A stretch of DNA of 50,453 nucleotides from Sphingomonas asaccharolytica NBRC 15499 (GCF_001598355.1 NZ_BCYU01000032.1:1-50453); one strand, 5' to 3'. Counted from the stretch's first letter, positions 1-15,742 are shown. Notes: generated from the sequence alone by a model not told the origin. A program made the numbers and translations.

Positions 1-191
1 CCGTCGGGCACGGTACGCACTACCGGCGGGATCGGCACCGTCGCAGTCGCCGGCGGCGTGACGATCACCGGTTGGGCGGGCGCGGCCTGCGGCGTCGTAT
101 CTTGCGCGAAGACGGGGGTTGAGACGAGCGCAGTGGCGACGAGGAGGGGCGCCAGTGCGCGGGCTTTGCGGGGGGCAAAATGCTGTTTCAT
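1..191 (-). CDS. N-terminus of a secreted, proline-rich protein (partial)
   Basis: An open frame starts at the ATG at 191-189 and runs off the left edge, so only about 63 residues are visible. The translation begins MKQHFAPRKARALAPLLVAT, continues with a hydrophobic core and ends the signal peptide at a VFA-Q cleavage site near residue 29. The next 30 residues are rich in Pro, Ala, Thr and Val, like a linker or periplasmic low-complexity region. The product is therefore exported by Sec; its function cannot be told from this fragment. It is divergent from the gene at 346. No clear Shine-Dalgarno sequence precedes the ATG. Confidence 0.7.
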   Translation of the reverse strand, partial: MKQHFAPRKARALAPLLVATALVSTPVFAQDTTPQAAPAQPVIVTPPATATVPIPPVVRTVPD

Positions 192-311
192 GACGGTGTC
201 ACAATGAGTGGAACCCGTCCGCGGTTCCTCGTTTCGTCGCCGTCCGACCGACCGGTTTTTCGCGACGAGACGAGCAACCCATTGATTCATTGTTATAAAC
301 CAAGGACAATT

Positions 312-339
312 TTGCACTTACTTTTTTCGGGCATACAGT
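312..339 (+). promoter_or_regulatory. Candidate sigma-70-type promoter for the gene at 346
   Basis: TTGCAC (312-317) and TACAGT (334-339) are separated by 16 bp in an AT-richer stretch. A start about 7 bp downstream would fall on the ATG at 346, giving a leaderless or nearly leaderless mRNA. No Shine-Dalgarno sequence is visible before that ATG, which fits. The call rests on sequence match alone. Confidence 0.35.
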
Positions 340-345
340 CCCGAA

Positions 346-810
346 ATGACTATCGGCCTTATTCTGGGCGCCATCATGGCCTCCGGCACCCCTGCCCCGC
401 AGACCGTGTTCACCTGCCGCGCCGATGCCAAGCGCATTGCCGTGACCCTCAGCGGCGATCGCCTGACCTATAGTTTCGGTCCGCCCGGCCGACCCGAGAT
501 CAGCCTAAAGGGTGGCCCGCAAGGCGGCGTCTTCTATCACCGCACCATGTACAACCGCGGCGAGGACCAGACGCTCCGCTTCGTCAGCGGGCAGTGGAAT
601 TACGTCCTGTTCAACCGCTGGCAGGCGCCGCAGCAATTAAGCAGCGAGCGGATCGAGCCCGAATATAATGTCTCCGGCGTGCTGGTGATGAGAGATGGGA
701 AGCTGGTGCGGCGGATCGACTGCAATAAGGGCAGCGGAAACCTGACCGAATGGCCGATCTTCAAACAGCTCAAGCAGGATGAGGAGAATGTAACCCCAGA
801 CGATGCCTGA
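346..810 (+). CDS. Small exported protein of unknown function
   Basis: The 154-residue product starts with a short hydrophobic stretch (MTIGLILGAIMASGTPAPQT) that looks like a compact signal peptide, followed by a soluble domain with two cysteines, one in FTCRAD near residue 24 and one in RIDCNKG near residue 126. The pair could form one disulfide in the periplasm. There is no membrane segment and I recognise no family. The gene is divergent from the secreted protein at 1-191 and lies directly upstream of rpoB, where rplL is found in many bacteria. Its stop codon lies inside the first unit of a 13-bp tandem repeat. Codon use resembles the neighbours. Confidence 0.7.
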   Translation: MTIGLILGAIMASGTPAPQTVFTCRADAKRIAVTLSGDRLTYSFGPPGRPEISLKGGPQGGVFYHRTMYNRGEDQTLRFVSGQWNYVLFNRWQAPQQLSSERIEPEYNVSGVLVMRDGKLVRRIDCNKGSGNLTEWPIFKQLKQDEENVTPDDA

Positions 811-859
811 AGATCGGGCCTGAAGATTGGACTTGAAGATTGGGCCTGAACTTTGGTCC
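808..859. repeat. Four tandem imperfect 13-bp units
   Basis: Units at 808-820 (TGAAGATCGGGCC), 821-833 (TGAAGATTGGACT), 834-846 (TGAAGATTGGGCC) and 847-859 (TGAACTTTGGTCC) follow each other without gaps. The first three differ at one to three positions and the last is more diverged. The first unit contains the stop codon of the preceding gene, and the array ends about 20 bp before the rpoB promoter. The rest of the 811-1116 spacer holds the promoter and an untranslated leader. Confidence 0.8.
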
Positions 860-879
860 GAAAAAAATGCGTCGGGCGT

Positions 880-908
880 TTGACACTCTCCAACACGCTA
901 CCTATATC
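880..908 (+). promoter_or_regulatory. Primary sigma-70 promoter of rpoBC
   Basis: TTGACA (880-885, a perfect -35) and TATATC (903-908, -10) are spaced by exactly 17 bp. This is the best housekeeping promoter match I saw in the window. Transcription would start near 915 and give a leader of about 200 nt before the rpoB ATG at 1117, long enough for leader-level control, though I see no specific structure there. Confidence 0.75.
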
Positions 909-1116
909 GCGCCCCTCACCACAGCTTTCGGGAAATGACACGGCGTCGCGCACCGGGTCGATCGAATTGGAGGCTGTCGGTTCACACGACGCTAGAAGCT
1001 GCACCGTCCACGGCCGGAAACGGAAGTAGGATGGAGCGGCTTTTTTGCGTCGCGATGCGTGCCCGCCTCGGGGATCCGGGGCACGAAGTTCTAAGCTGAC
1101 GAGGCAAAAAACCCAC

Positions 1117-5268
<4,152 letters not shown>

Positions 5269-5276
5269 ACCATTGG

Positions 5277-5420
5277 CCCTCTCCCGTTTGCGGGAGAGGG
5301 TTGGGTGAGGGTCTTCCTGCTTCTTCTTTCCCGTCGCTGCGATCGAAGAAGGAAGAAGGCCCTCACCCTCCCACCGCCTGACAGCGGCGGGCCCCTCCCT
5401 CTCCCGCAAGCGGGCGAGGG
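5277..5420 (+). repeat. Composite hairpin (REP/MITE-like) element in the rpoB-rpoC spacer
   Basis: The element has four stems: a perfect hairpin with 10-bp arms CCCTCTCCCG/CGGGAGAGGG and a TTTG loop (5277-5300); a long central stem, GTGAGGGTCTTC (5305-5316) against GAAGGCCCTCAC (5355-5366); a small GC-rich stem near 5374-5388; and a second CCCTCTCCCG hairpin with CAAG loop and one mismatch (5397-5420). A second copy lies in opposite orientation at 31874-32011. No T-run follows the hairpins, so they do not look like a terminator; rpoC must be read through them. Confidence 0.85.
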
Positions 5421-5449
5421 GAAAGAATTTCAAGGAAGGGTTCATTCCC

Positions 5450-9727
<4,278 letters not shown>

Positions 9728-9762
9728 GCTCCTCGTTCGGCACTCTCGGCCGAAACGAAACA

Positions 9763-9794
9763 ACCGCCGTCCGGGCAACCGGGCGGCGGTTTTT
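9763..9794 (+). terminator. Intrinsic terminator of rpoBC
   Basis: The stem ACCGCCGTCCGG (9763-9774) pairs with CCGGGCGGCGGT (9779-9790) around a GCAA loop, with one wobble pair, and runs into TTTTTC. It lies 36 bp after the rpoC stop. Confidence 0.9.
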
Positions 9795-9804
9795 CGTTGT
9801 GGTG

Positions 9805-9910
9805 GCTGTTGCGCAACAGCATCACCGCGCGGCTTTTCGTCGCGTCGCCCCAGACCTGGCGATCGCTCGGCCTTTTTGAGCCATGACGGTCATGTTACGA
9901 CTTTGCGCAA
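9805..9910. promoter_or_regulatory. Palindrome cluster upstream of the TonB-dependent receptor (candidate operators)
   Basis: Three short palindromes lie between the rpoC terminator and the receptor gene: GCTGTTGCGCAACAGC (9805-9820, perfect 16 bp), CATGAC-G-GTCATG (9882-9894, perfect arms), and a second TTGCGCAA core (9903-9910; the first is at 9809-9816). TTGAGC at 9876-9881 is a possible -35 with the CATGAC palindrome just after it, but no convincing -10 follows. The cluster suggests transcriptional control of the receptor; the regulator is unknown. None matches the Fur box I know. Confidence 0.4.
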
Positions 9911-9971
9911 GATCCGGGACACACGGAGTCGTCAAACGGCGAGGATGCCGATCTTCGATTCAGGGGGATAC

Positions 9972-12275
9972 ATGAACTCGTTGTCCAACCGCTCGCTGGC
10001 GCACTGCCTGCTCTTGGGCGCCTCGCCCGCATTGCTCATCCTTGCCGCATCACCCGCCATGGCGCGGGCCGACGAGCCCAAAGCGCCGCCGGCAGCCGAC
10101 GCGCCCGCCCCGCAGGACGATGCCGCCAAGCCTGCCGACAAGGGCCTGGGCGATATCGTCGTCACCGCGACGCGCGTGTCCGAATCGTCGAAGGACGTGC
10201 CGGTCGCGGTGACCTCGATCAGCGGCGAAAAGCTTGCCGTGATCAACTCGGGCGGGCTCGACATCCGTTTCCTGTCGTCGCGCACGCCGAGCCTCCAGGC
10301 CGAATCGTCGTTCGGCCGTACCTTCCCGCGCTTCTACATTCGTGGCCTCGGCAACACCGATTTCGATCCCAACGCCGCGCAGCCGGTGTCGGTGGTCTAT
10401 GACGACGTCGCGCTTGAAAACGCGATGCTCAAGTCGTTCCCGGTGTTTGATCTCAAGTCGGTCGAAGTGCTGCGCGGGCCGCAGGGCACCTTGTTCGGTC
10501 GCAACACCCCCGCCGGCGTGATCAAGCTCGATTCGGCGAAACCGACCGACGACAAGATCGGCGGCTATGGCAGCGCGAGTTGGGGCACGTTCAATACCGT
10601 CAATGCTGAAGCCGCGCTCAACCTGCCGCTCGGCGGCGGTTTCGCCTTCCGCGCCTCGGGCCTGCTCCAGCGGCGCGACAATTGGGTGACCAACACCTCT
10701 GCCACCGGCTTTGCCGACAAGAAGCTGGAAGGGTATCGCGACCTCGCCGGACGCTTCCAGCTCGGTTATTCGAGCGGCAATTTCAACGCGCTGATCAATT
10801 TCCACGTCCGCGACCTCGATGGCACGCCGCGCGTGTTCCGCGCCGGCCTGTTCAAGCAGGGCAGCAACGATTTCTCGCCCGGCTTCGAGCCGAGCAAAGT
10901 CGCGCTCGACGGCTATACCAGCCAGAGCATGACCCAATGGGGCACCAACCTGCGGCTGGATTACCATTTCGACGGCGCCGGTACGCTTTATTCGGTCACC
11001 GCGTACGAGAAGGCCAAGGTCGAGAGCACCGGCGATATCGACGGTGGCAACAACTACGTCTTTCCGGCGCTCGGCCTGAACAACGCTTTGTTTCCGTCGA
11101 ATACCGGCGGGATCACGCGGCCGGCGGAATTCAGCCAGGAATTGCGGTTCGTCAGCGACGAGTTTAACGGCTTCCGCCTCCAGGGCGGTCTCTATTATTT
11201 CCACCAGACGCTCAAATATCACGAATATGACTATAAATTCCCGGCCACCGGCAGCCGCGCCGCCGATCTCGACCAGGATTTGTTCCACGACAACAAGAAC
11301 GAGAATTGGGGCGCGTTCGCCTCGGTCGAATACAAGCCGGTCGAGAAGCTGACGTTGCGCGCGGGCGGGCGCTATTCGCACGACCACAAGGAAGACCTGA
11401 TTACGGGCTATTCGCCCAATTTGTTCGGCGCCGTGCTGCCGAGCCTCGCCAAGGTGAGCGGAGGCGATTTCACCTGGGACGTCAGCGCGACCTATGCGGT
11501 ATCGCCCCAGGTCAATCTATATGCGCGCGCCGCGACGGGCTATCTAGGCCCGGCGATCCAGGACCGCGTGACGTTCGGCAGCCGGCAGACCACCGCGGGC
11601 AAGCAGACCACCCTGTCCGGCGAGGCAGGCATCAAGGGCGAGACCGCGGACCGCACTGTCCGTTTCTCGGTCGACGGCTATTGGTGGCGCACCAACGATC
11701 TGCAGATCACCGCGGTCGGTGGCTTGTCCAACTCGGCACGTCTGCTCAACGCCAAGCGCGCGATCGGTTACGGCGTCGAGGCCGAGCTCGATATGCGTCC
11801 GATCCCGCAGCTGACGCTGACCGCGAGCGGCAGCTACAATTTCACCGAGATCCAGGACCCGAGCATTACCGTCGGCGTGTGCGGGTCGCTTTGCACCGTG
11901 ACTGATCCGCTGGCGAGCCCGGGGCAGGCGATCATCGACGGCAACCGCCTCCCCCAGGCGCCGCGCTGGGTGGCGAACTGGACCGCGCGTTATTCGATCC
12001 CGCTCGGCGACGGCCGCGAAATCTACGCCTATACCGACTGGGCGTACCGCAGCAGCATCAACTACTTCCTCTACGAAGCGAAGGAGTTTCGCGGCAAGGC
12101 GCAGCTCGAAGGCGGCCTGAAGATCGCCTATTCGACGCCGCGCTACGAAGTGAGCGCATTTGCGCGCAACATCACGAACCAGTTCCGTGCGATCAGCGCG
12201 ATCGACTTCAACAATCTGACCGGCATGATCAGCGAGCCGCGGATCATCGGCGGCGCGTTCCGCGTAAAGTTCTGA
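9972..12275 (+). CDS. TonB-dependent outer-membrane receptor
   Basis: The 767-residue product is an outer-membrane beta-barrel that would import a ligand using TonB energy. The start at 9972 (MNSLSNRSLAHCLLLGASPA) has AGGGGG just upstream and gives a signal peptide cleaved near AMA-RAD; the longer in-frame start at 9876 would bury it. A linker rich in Pro, Ala and Asp follows, then the plug domain from GDIVVTATRVSESSKDVPVA (about residue 57), containing YIRGLGNTDFDPN and EVLRGPQGTLFGRNTPAG. The barrel ends with the typical terminal phenylalanine (FRVKF). The substrate is unknown. It has its own upstream region and terminator, so it is a single-gene unit; an ECF sigma/anti-sigma pair lies 1.5 kb downstream. 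Confidence 0.9.
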   Translation: MNSLSNRSLAHCLLLGASPALLILAASPAMARADEPKAPPAADAPAPQDDAAKPADKGLGDIVVTATRVSESSKDVPVAVTSISGEKLAVINSGGLDIRFLSSRTPSLQAESSFGRTFPRFYIRGLGNTDFDPNAAQPVSVVYDDVALENAMLKSFPVFDLKSVEVLRGPQGTLFGRNTPAGVIKLDSAKPTDDKIGGYGSASWGTFNTVNAEAALNLPLGGGFAFRASGLLQRRDNWVTNTSATGFADKKLEGYRDLAGRFQLGYSSGNFNALINFHVRDLDGTPRVFRAGLFKQGSNDFSPGFEPSKVALDGYTSQSMTQWGTNLRLDYHFDGAGTLYSVTAYEKAKVESTGDIDGGNNYVFPALGLNNALFPSNTGGITRPAEFSQELRFVSDEFNGFRLQGGLYYFHQTLKYHEYDYKFPATGSRAADLDQDLFHDNKNENWGAFASVEYKPVEKLTLRAGGRYSHDHKEDLITGYSPNLFGAVLPSLAKVSGGDFTWDVSATYAVSPQVNLYARAATGYLGPAIQDRVTFGSRQTTAGKQTTLSGEAGIKGETADRTVRFSVDGYWWRTNDLQITAVGGLSNSARLLNAKRAIGYGVEAELDMRPIPQLTLTASGSYNFTEIQDPSITVGVCGSLCTVTDPLASPGQAIIDGNRLPQAPRWVANWTARYSIPLGDGREIYAYTDWAYRSSINYFLYEAKEFRGKAQLEGGLKIAYSTPRYEVSAFARNITNQFRAISAIDFNNLTGMISEPRIIGGAFRVKF

Positions 12276-12287
12276 CGCGGCGGATTG

Positions 12288-12308
12288 TATCCAATATCCA
12301 GTATCCAA
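12288..12308. repeat. Short tandem heptamer, three units
   Basis: TATCCAA (12288-12294), TATCCAG (12295-12301) and TATCCAA (12302-12308) are head to tail between the receptor stop and its terminator. One unit has one change. Confidence 0.7.
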
Positions 12309-12332
12309 TCGCTGACTGGGCATCCTAGACCG

Positions 12333-12370
12333 AACGCCGTCCGGAAATTTTCCGGGCGGCGTTTCTTTTT
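12333..12370 (+). terminator. Intrinsic terminator after the TonB-dependent receptor
   Basis: AACGCCGTCCGGA (12333-12345) pairs with TCCGGGCGGCGTT (12351-12363) around a 5-nt loop with one wobble pair. It runs into TTTCTTTTT. The stem resembles that of the rpoC terminator. Confidence 0.88.
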
Positions 12371-12429
12371 CCGGGAATAATCCGCCGTATCCCTCAGTCC
12401 TGATCCTCGAACCGCAATGGAGCGAGGAC

Positions 12430-13353
12430 ATGGGACACGAGATCGAGCGCCGCGAGGCGTTGAAATGCATGGCCTGGGCGGGCACCGGCGCACTCTATGC
12501 GCTGAGCGGCGGCATCGCCCGCAGCGCGATCCTGGACGGCGCCGGCAGCGGCGTCGCGCCAGCGGCTGGCTTCACTTTCCTTCAACTCAGCGACAGCCAT
12601 ATCGGCTTCGACAAGGCGGCCAATCCCGACGCGCGGGCGACCTATCGCGAGGCGATCGCCAAGGTGAAGGCGCTGGCGGTCAAGCCCGACTTCATCATCC
12701 ACACCGGCGACATCACCCAATTGTCGCGCGACAACGAATTCGACGACGCCGACCAGATCCTGCGCGAGACGGGCATTCCCGCTTTCTTCGTGCCGGGCGA
12801 GCACGACATGGTCGACGAAGGCGGCGGCAAAGCGTTCCTCGATCGCCACGGCAAGGGCAGCAAGGGCGCCGGCTGGTTCAGCTTCGACCATCAAGGGGTG
12901 CATTTCGTCGGGCTGGTCAACGTCGCCGACCTCAAGCCCGGCGGCATGGGCAATCTCGGTGCCGCGCAACTCGCCTGGCTCAAGGCTGACCTGGCAGGCC
13001 GCGGCGCGTCGACGCCGATCGTGGTGTTCGCGCACATTCCGCTCTGGACGGTCTACGAACAATGGGGTTGGGGCACCGGCGACGCGCAGGCGGCGCTGGC
13101 GCTGCTCAAGCGGTTCGGCTCTGTGACCATCCTCAACGGCCATATCCATCAGATCGTGCAGAAGGTCGAAGGCCGGATGACCTTCCACACCGCGCGCTCG
13201 ACCGCCTTTCCGCAGCCGGCGCCGGGCACCGCCCCCTCGCCAGGCCCGCAAGTCGTTCCGCCCGGCCAGCTTCGCTCGATGCTCGGCATCACCGACGTGA
13301 CCGTCCGCAGCGGTGACCAGCGGATCGCGCTGATCGATTCCACGCTCGCTTAG
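12430..13353 (+). CDS. Tat-exported metallophosphoesterase (calcineurin-like)
   Basis: The 307-residue product belongs to the calcineurin-like phosphoesterases, which hydrolyse phosphomonoesters or diesters at a two-metal centre. Visible motifs are D55-S-H57, G93-D94, G123-E-H125-D, H202 in FAHIPLW, and the GHIH motif ending at H240. The family normally has GNHD or GNHE; here the asparagine is glutamate (E124). The N-terminus ERREALKCMAWAGTGALYAL fits a twin-arginine signal, implying a folded, metal-loaded periplasmic enzyme. It is the first gene of a four-gene set, with 18 bp to the cupredoxin. GGAATA at 12374-12379 and GTC at 12397 could be an ECF-type promoter, a weak match. The substrate cannot be told. 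Confidence 0.85.
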   Translation: MGHEIERREALKCMAWAGTGALYALSGGIARSAILDGAGSGVAPAAGFTFLQLSDSHIGFDKAANPDARATYREAIAKVKALAVKPDFIIHTGDITQLSRDNEFDDADQILRETGIPAFFVPGEHDMVDEGGGKAFLDRHGKGSKGAGWFSFDHQGVHFVGLVNVADLKPGGMGNLGAAQLAWLKADLAGRGASTPIVVFAHIPLWTVYEQWGWGTGDAQAALALLKRFGSVTILNGHIHQIVQKVEGRMTFHTARSTAFPQPAPGTAPSPGPQVVPPGQLRSMLGITDVTVRSGDQRIALIDSTLA

Positions 13354-13371
13354 AACCTTTGGAGAAACCAG

Positions 13372-13773
13372 ATGCACTCCCGTTTGATGATTGCCGTGCT
13401 CATTCCTGTCGCGGCGGTCATGACCTCACTTGCCTCGGGCCGTGCCCATCCCCCTGTCACGGCATCGGCCCGGGGCAAGACCTTGTCGGCCCGCCCCGCG
13501 GCACCGGCAGCTGCCGCCGGTCCGGTTGCGGTTCACATCTCCAACTTCACCTTCGGCCCGAAAATGGTGACGGTGAAGATCGGCCAGACCGTCACCTGGA
13601 CCAATGACGACGACATCCCGCACACGGTGGTCGCGACCGACAAGAGCTTTCGGTCGAAGGTGCTCGACACCGGTCAGTCGTTCAGCTTCACCTTCGCCAA
13701 GCCGGGCCAAATCGCCTATTTCTGCTCGCTCCATCCGATGATGACGGGCAAAGTGACCGTCGTGGCGCGCTGA
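13372..13773 (+). CDS. Periplasmic cupredoxin (amicyanin/pseudoazurin type)
   Basis: The 133-residue product is a small blue-copper electron-transfer protein. After a signal peptide (residues 1 to about 25) and an Ala/Pro-rich linker, a cupredoxin domain runs from about residue 52 to the end. Type-1 copper ligands are visible as H84 (IPHTVV), C118, H121 and M124 (YFCSLHPMM). TVTWTNDDDIPHTV is typical of the amicyanin group. GGAGAAACC precedes the ATG. It lies 18 bp after the phosphoesterase and 16 bp before the ECF sigma gene, so it is probably in the same transcript; its redox partner is not in the window. Confidence 0.9.
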   Translation: MHSRLMIAVLIPVAAVMTSLASGRAHPPVTASARGKTLSARPAAPAAAAGPVAVHISNFTFGPKMVTVKIGQTVTWTNDDDIPHTVVATDKSFRSKVLDTGQSFSFTFAKPGQIAYFCSLHPMMTGKVTVVAR

Positions 13774-13789
13774 GGCGGGGAGCGGAGAA

Positions 13790-14395
13790 GTGATCGGCGG
13801 CTTTCGCCCAAGACTGGTCGGCGGTCGGGACGTGAAACCCGGCCCCGAGCTGCGCTTTCGCGAACTGATGCTGCCGCATCTCGACGCCGCCTATAATCTG
13901 GCGCGCTATCTGACCAATGATGCGACCATCGCCGAGGACGTGGTGCAGGAAGCTTTCCTGCGCGCATTCCGCGCGTTCGAGACCTATCGCGGCGGGCCGC
14001 CTCGCGCGTGGTTGTTCGCGATCCTGCGCAATTGCTGGCGCGATCGCGTCGGCGAGCAGATCCGCCGCGAGCGGGTCGTCGTGTCGGACGCGAGCTTGTC
14101 CGAAGCGCAGTCCGAAGCGGTTGCCGCAACTCCGGCGGATAGCGACACGCCGGAGGAATCGCTGGCCCGCGCGCGCGAGGTCGATACGGTGCGCGGGGTG
14201 ATCGCCGCCCTGCCCGAACCGTTTCGAGAAACCCTGATCCTGCGCGAGATGGAAGACATGTCCTATCGCGAGATCGCCTCGGTGACCGGCGTGCCGATCG
14301 GCACGGTGATGTCGCGGCTGGCGCGCGCCCGCGAGATGCTGGCGAAGCTGCTGCTTCCGGCACGAGCCACCGGGCAACAGGAGCGCCAGGCATGA
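13790..14395 (+). CDS. ECF-family RNA polymerase sigma factor
   Basis: The 201-residue product has sigma region 2 (about residues 30-95; DAAYNLARYLTNDATIAEDV and the following FLRAFRAFETYRG) and region 4 (about 145-195; LPEPFRETLILREMEDMSYR, then ASVTGVPIGTVMSRL). There are no regions 1 or 3, as expected for ECF factors. The GTG start at 13790 follows GGAGCGGAGAA; an in-frame ATG at 13868 would cut into the start of region 2. The stop overlaps the anti-sigma start by four bases (ATGA), so the two are translationally coupled. Its target promoters are unknown; operon context suggests the upstream phosphoesterase and cupredoxin. Confidence 0.93.
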   Translation: MIGGFRPRLVGGRDVKPGPELRFRELMLPHLDAAYNLARYLTNDATIAEDVVQEAFLRAFRAFETYRGGPPRAWLFAILRNCWRDRVGEQIRRERVVVSDASLSEAQSEAVAATPADSDTPEESLARAREVDTVRGVIAALPEPFRETLILREMEDMSYREIASVTGVPIGTVMSRLARAREMLAKLLLPARATGQQERQA

Positions 14396-15126
14396 GCTGT
14401 CCCGATCCGATGCTGCTCCACGCCTTGCTCGACGACGAGCTCGACGCCGCCAATGTCGCGGCGGTCGAAGCGCATTTGCGCGCCTGCCTCAATTGCGCCG
14501 CCGAATTCGAGCAATTGAAGCAGCTCCACCAGATCATCGCCGATCCGGCGCTGCGCCATGCCGCGCCCGCTGGCGTGCGCGATCGCATCGATGGCGCGCT
14601 GCCCACCACTCAGCGCACCACCAATCCCTGGCCCGCGCGGCTCGGCTGGGGCGCCGGCGGGGCGATCGCCGCGGGCCTGGCGCTGACGCTCGGCATTCCG
14701 CAGCAATCGGCGACAACCGGGCTCGAACAGCAGATGGTTGCGAGCCATGTTCGCTCGCTGCTCGCCGACCATCTTGTCGACATCCCGACCTCGGACCGCC
14801 ATGTCGTCAAGCCGTGGTTCAACGGCAAGATCGACTTCTCGCCGCCCACCCCCGACCTCAAGGCGGCCGGATTTCCGCTGGTCGGCGGGCGGCTCGATTA
14901 TATCGGCGGCCGCGTCGTTCCAGCAATCGTCTATCGCCGCAATCTCCACACGATCAACGTCTTCGCCTGGCCGGCGGGCAGGGCGCCGACAGGCGAGACG
15001 ATGGCGACCGATGGCTACACGCTCATCCATTGGCGCCAGGGTGACCTCGATTTCTGGGCAGTGTCGGATGTCGCCGGCGGCGATCTCGGCCAGTTTCGTA
15101 CGGCGTTCATCGCCGCCACGCGCTGA
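14392..15126 (+). CDS. Membrane-anchored zinc-finger anti-sigma factor
   Basis: The 244-residue product starts with the anti-sigma zinc motif H28-x3-C32-x2-C35 (AVEAHLRACLNCAAEFE), which binds the cognate sigma factor in the cytoplasm. One membrane helix follows at about residues 84-103 (LGWGAGGAIAAGLALTLGIP), and the remaining 140 residues would be periplasmic and could sense the signal. The region ending in WRQGDLDFWAVSDVAGGDL resembles the C-terminal domain of other membrane anti-sigma factors. The gene is coupled to the ECF gene by an ATGA overlap and ends the operon. Confidence 0.9.
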   Translation: MSCPDPMLLHALLDDELDAANVAAVEAHLRACLNCAAEFEQLKQLHQIIADPALRHAAPAGVRDRIDGALPTTQRTTNPWPARLGWGAGGAIAAGLALTLGIPQQSATTGLEQQMVASHVRSLLADHLVDIPTSDRHVVKPWFNGKIDFSPPTPDLKAAGFPLVGGRLDYIGGRVVPAIVYRRNLHTINVFAWPAGRAPTGETMATDGYTLIHWRQGDLDFWAVSDVAGGDLGQFRTAFIAATR

Positions 15127-15238
15127 ATTTTAGCGAAACGGTAAAAAACTGACCGAGACGGGTTTTCATTCGCAACCCGAGTCTTATGTCCTGCTCGCGG
15201 GCGCCGATCGGCCGCCCGTTTCTCTAGGGGAGAATCCA

Positions 15239-15742
15239 GTGGCTACCGAACTTTACGCCCTCACCGCGCCTGTCTTCGTGCGCGCGCTGATCAATCTCGA
15301 CAAGATCATCGACAAGGCCCGCGCCTTTGCCGCCGACAAGGGAATCGACGAGCAGGAACTGCTCGACGCGCGGCTGATCGAGGACATGGGCAATTTCATC
15401 TCGCAGATCCAGCGCGCGAGCGATTCGGCCAAGGGTTGCATGGTGCGCCTCGGCGGGGTCGAGAACGTCGTGATGGAAGACAATGAGGCGAGCTTCGACG
15501 ACGTCAAGGCGCGCATCGCCAAGACGATCGACTTCGTGAAGTCGGTTCCGGCCGACGCGATCAACGGCAAGGAAGATGCCGAAGTCGTGCTCAAATTCCC
15601 GAATGGCGAGTTCAAGTTCCCCGGGCGCGATTTCCTGCTCGGCTTCGTCCATCCCAATTTCTATTTCCACGTCACGACTGCTTATGCGCTGTTGCGCATG
15701 AAAGGCGTACCGATCGGCAAGATGGACTTCCTGGGCGGCTGA
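15239..15742 (+). CDS. DUF1993 domain protein
   Basis: The 167-residue soluble protein matches the DUF1993 family by its overall pattern: an N-terminal helix (ALTAPVFVRALINLDKIIDKA), a central region, and a C-terminal FHVTTAYALLRMKGVPIGKM followed by DFLGG. The family adopts a DinB-like four-helix fold of unknown activity. The start is GTG at 15239 with AGGGGAGA upstream; no better start is seen. It stands alone between the anti-sigma gene and the convergent phospholipase-D-like gene. I see no export signal or catalytic motif. The 112 bp before it should hold its promoter, but none is convincing. Confidence 0.85.
   Translation: MATELYALTAPVFVRALINLDKIIDKARAFAADKGIDEQELLDARLIEDMGNFISQIQRASDSAKGCMVRLGGVENVVMEDNEASFDDVKARIAKTIDFVKSVPADAINGKEDAEVVLKFPNGEFKFPGRDFLLGFVHPNFYFHVTTAYALLRMKGVPIGKMDFLGG

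Noticed and set aside
5277..5300. Hairpin after rpoB as an intrinsic terminator
   Set aside because: The stem is strong but no T-run follows, and the same hairpin recurs elsewhere as a repeat; rpoC has no promoter I can see after it.
12288..12308. Tandem TATCCAA units as a CRISPR-like or binding-site array
   Set aside because: Only three 7-bp units without spacers, in an untranslated tail; most likely slippage.
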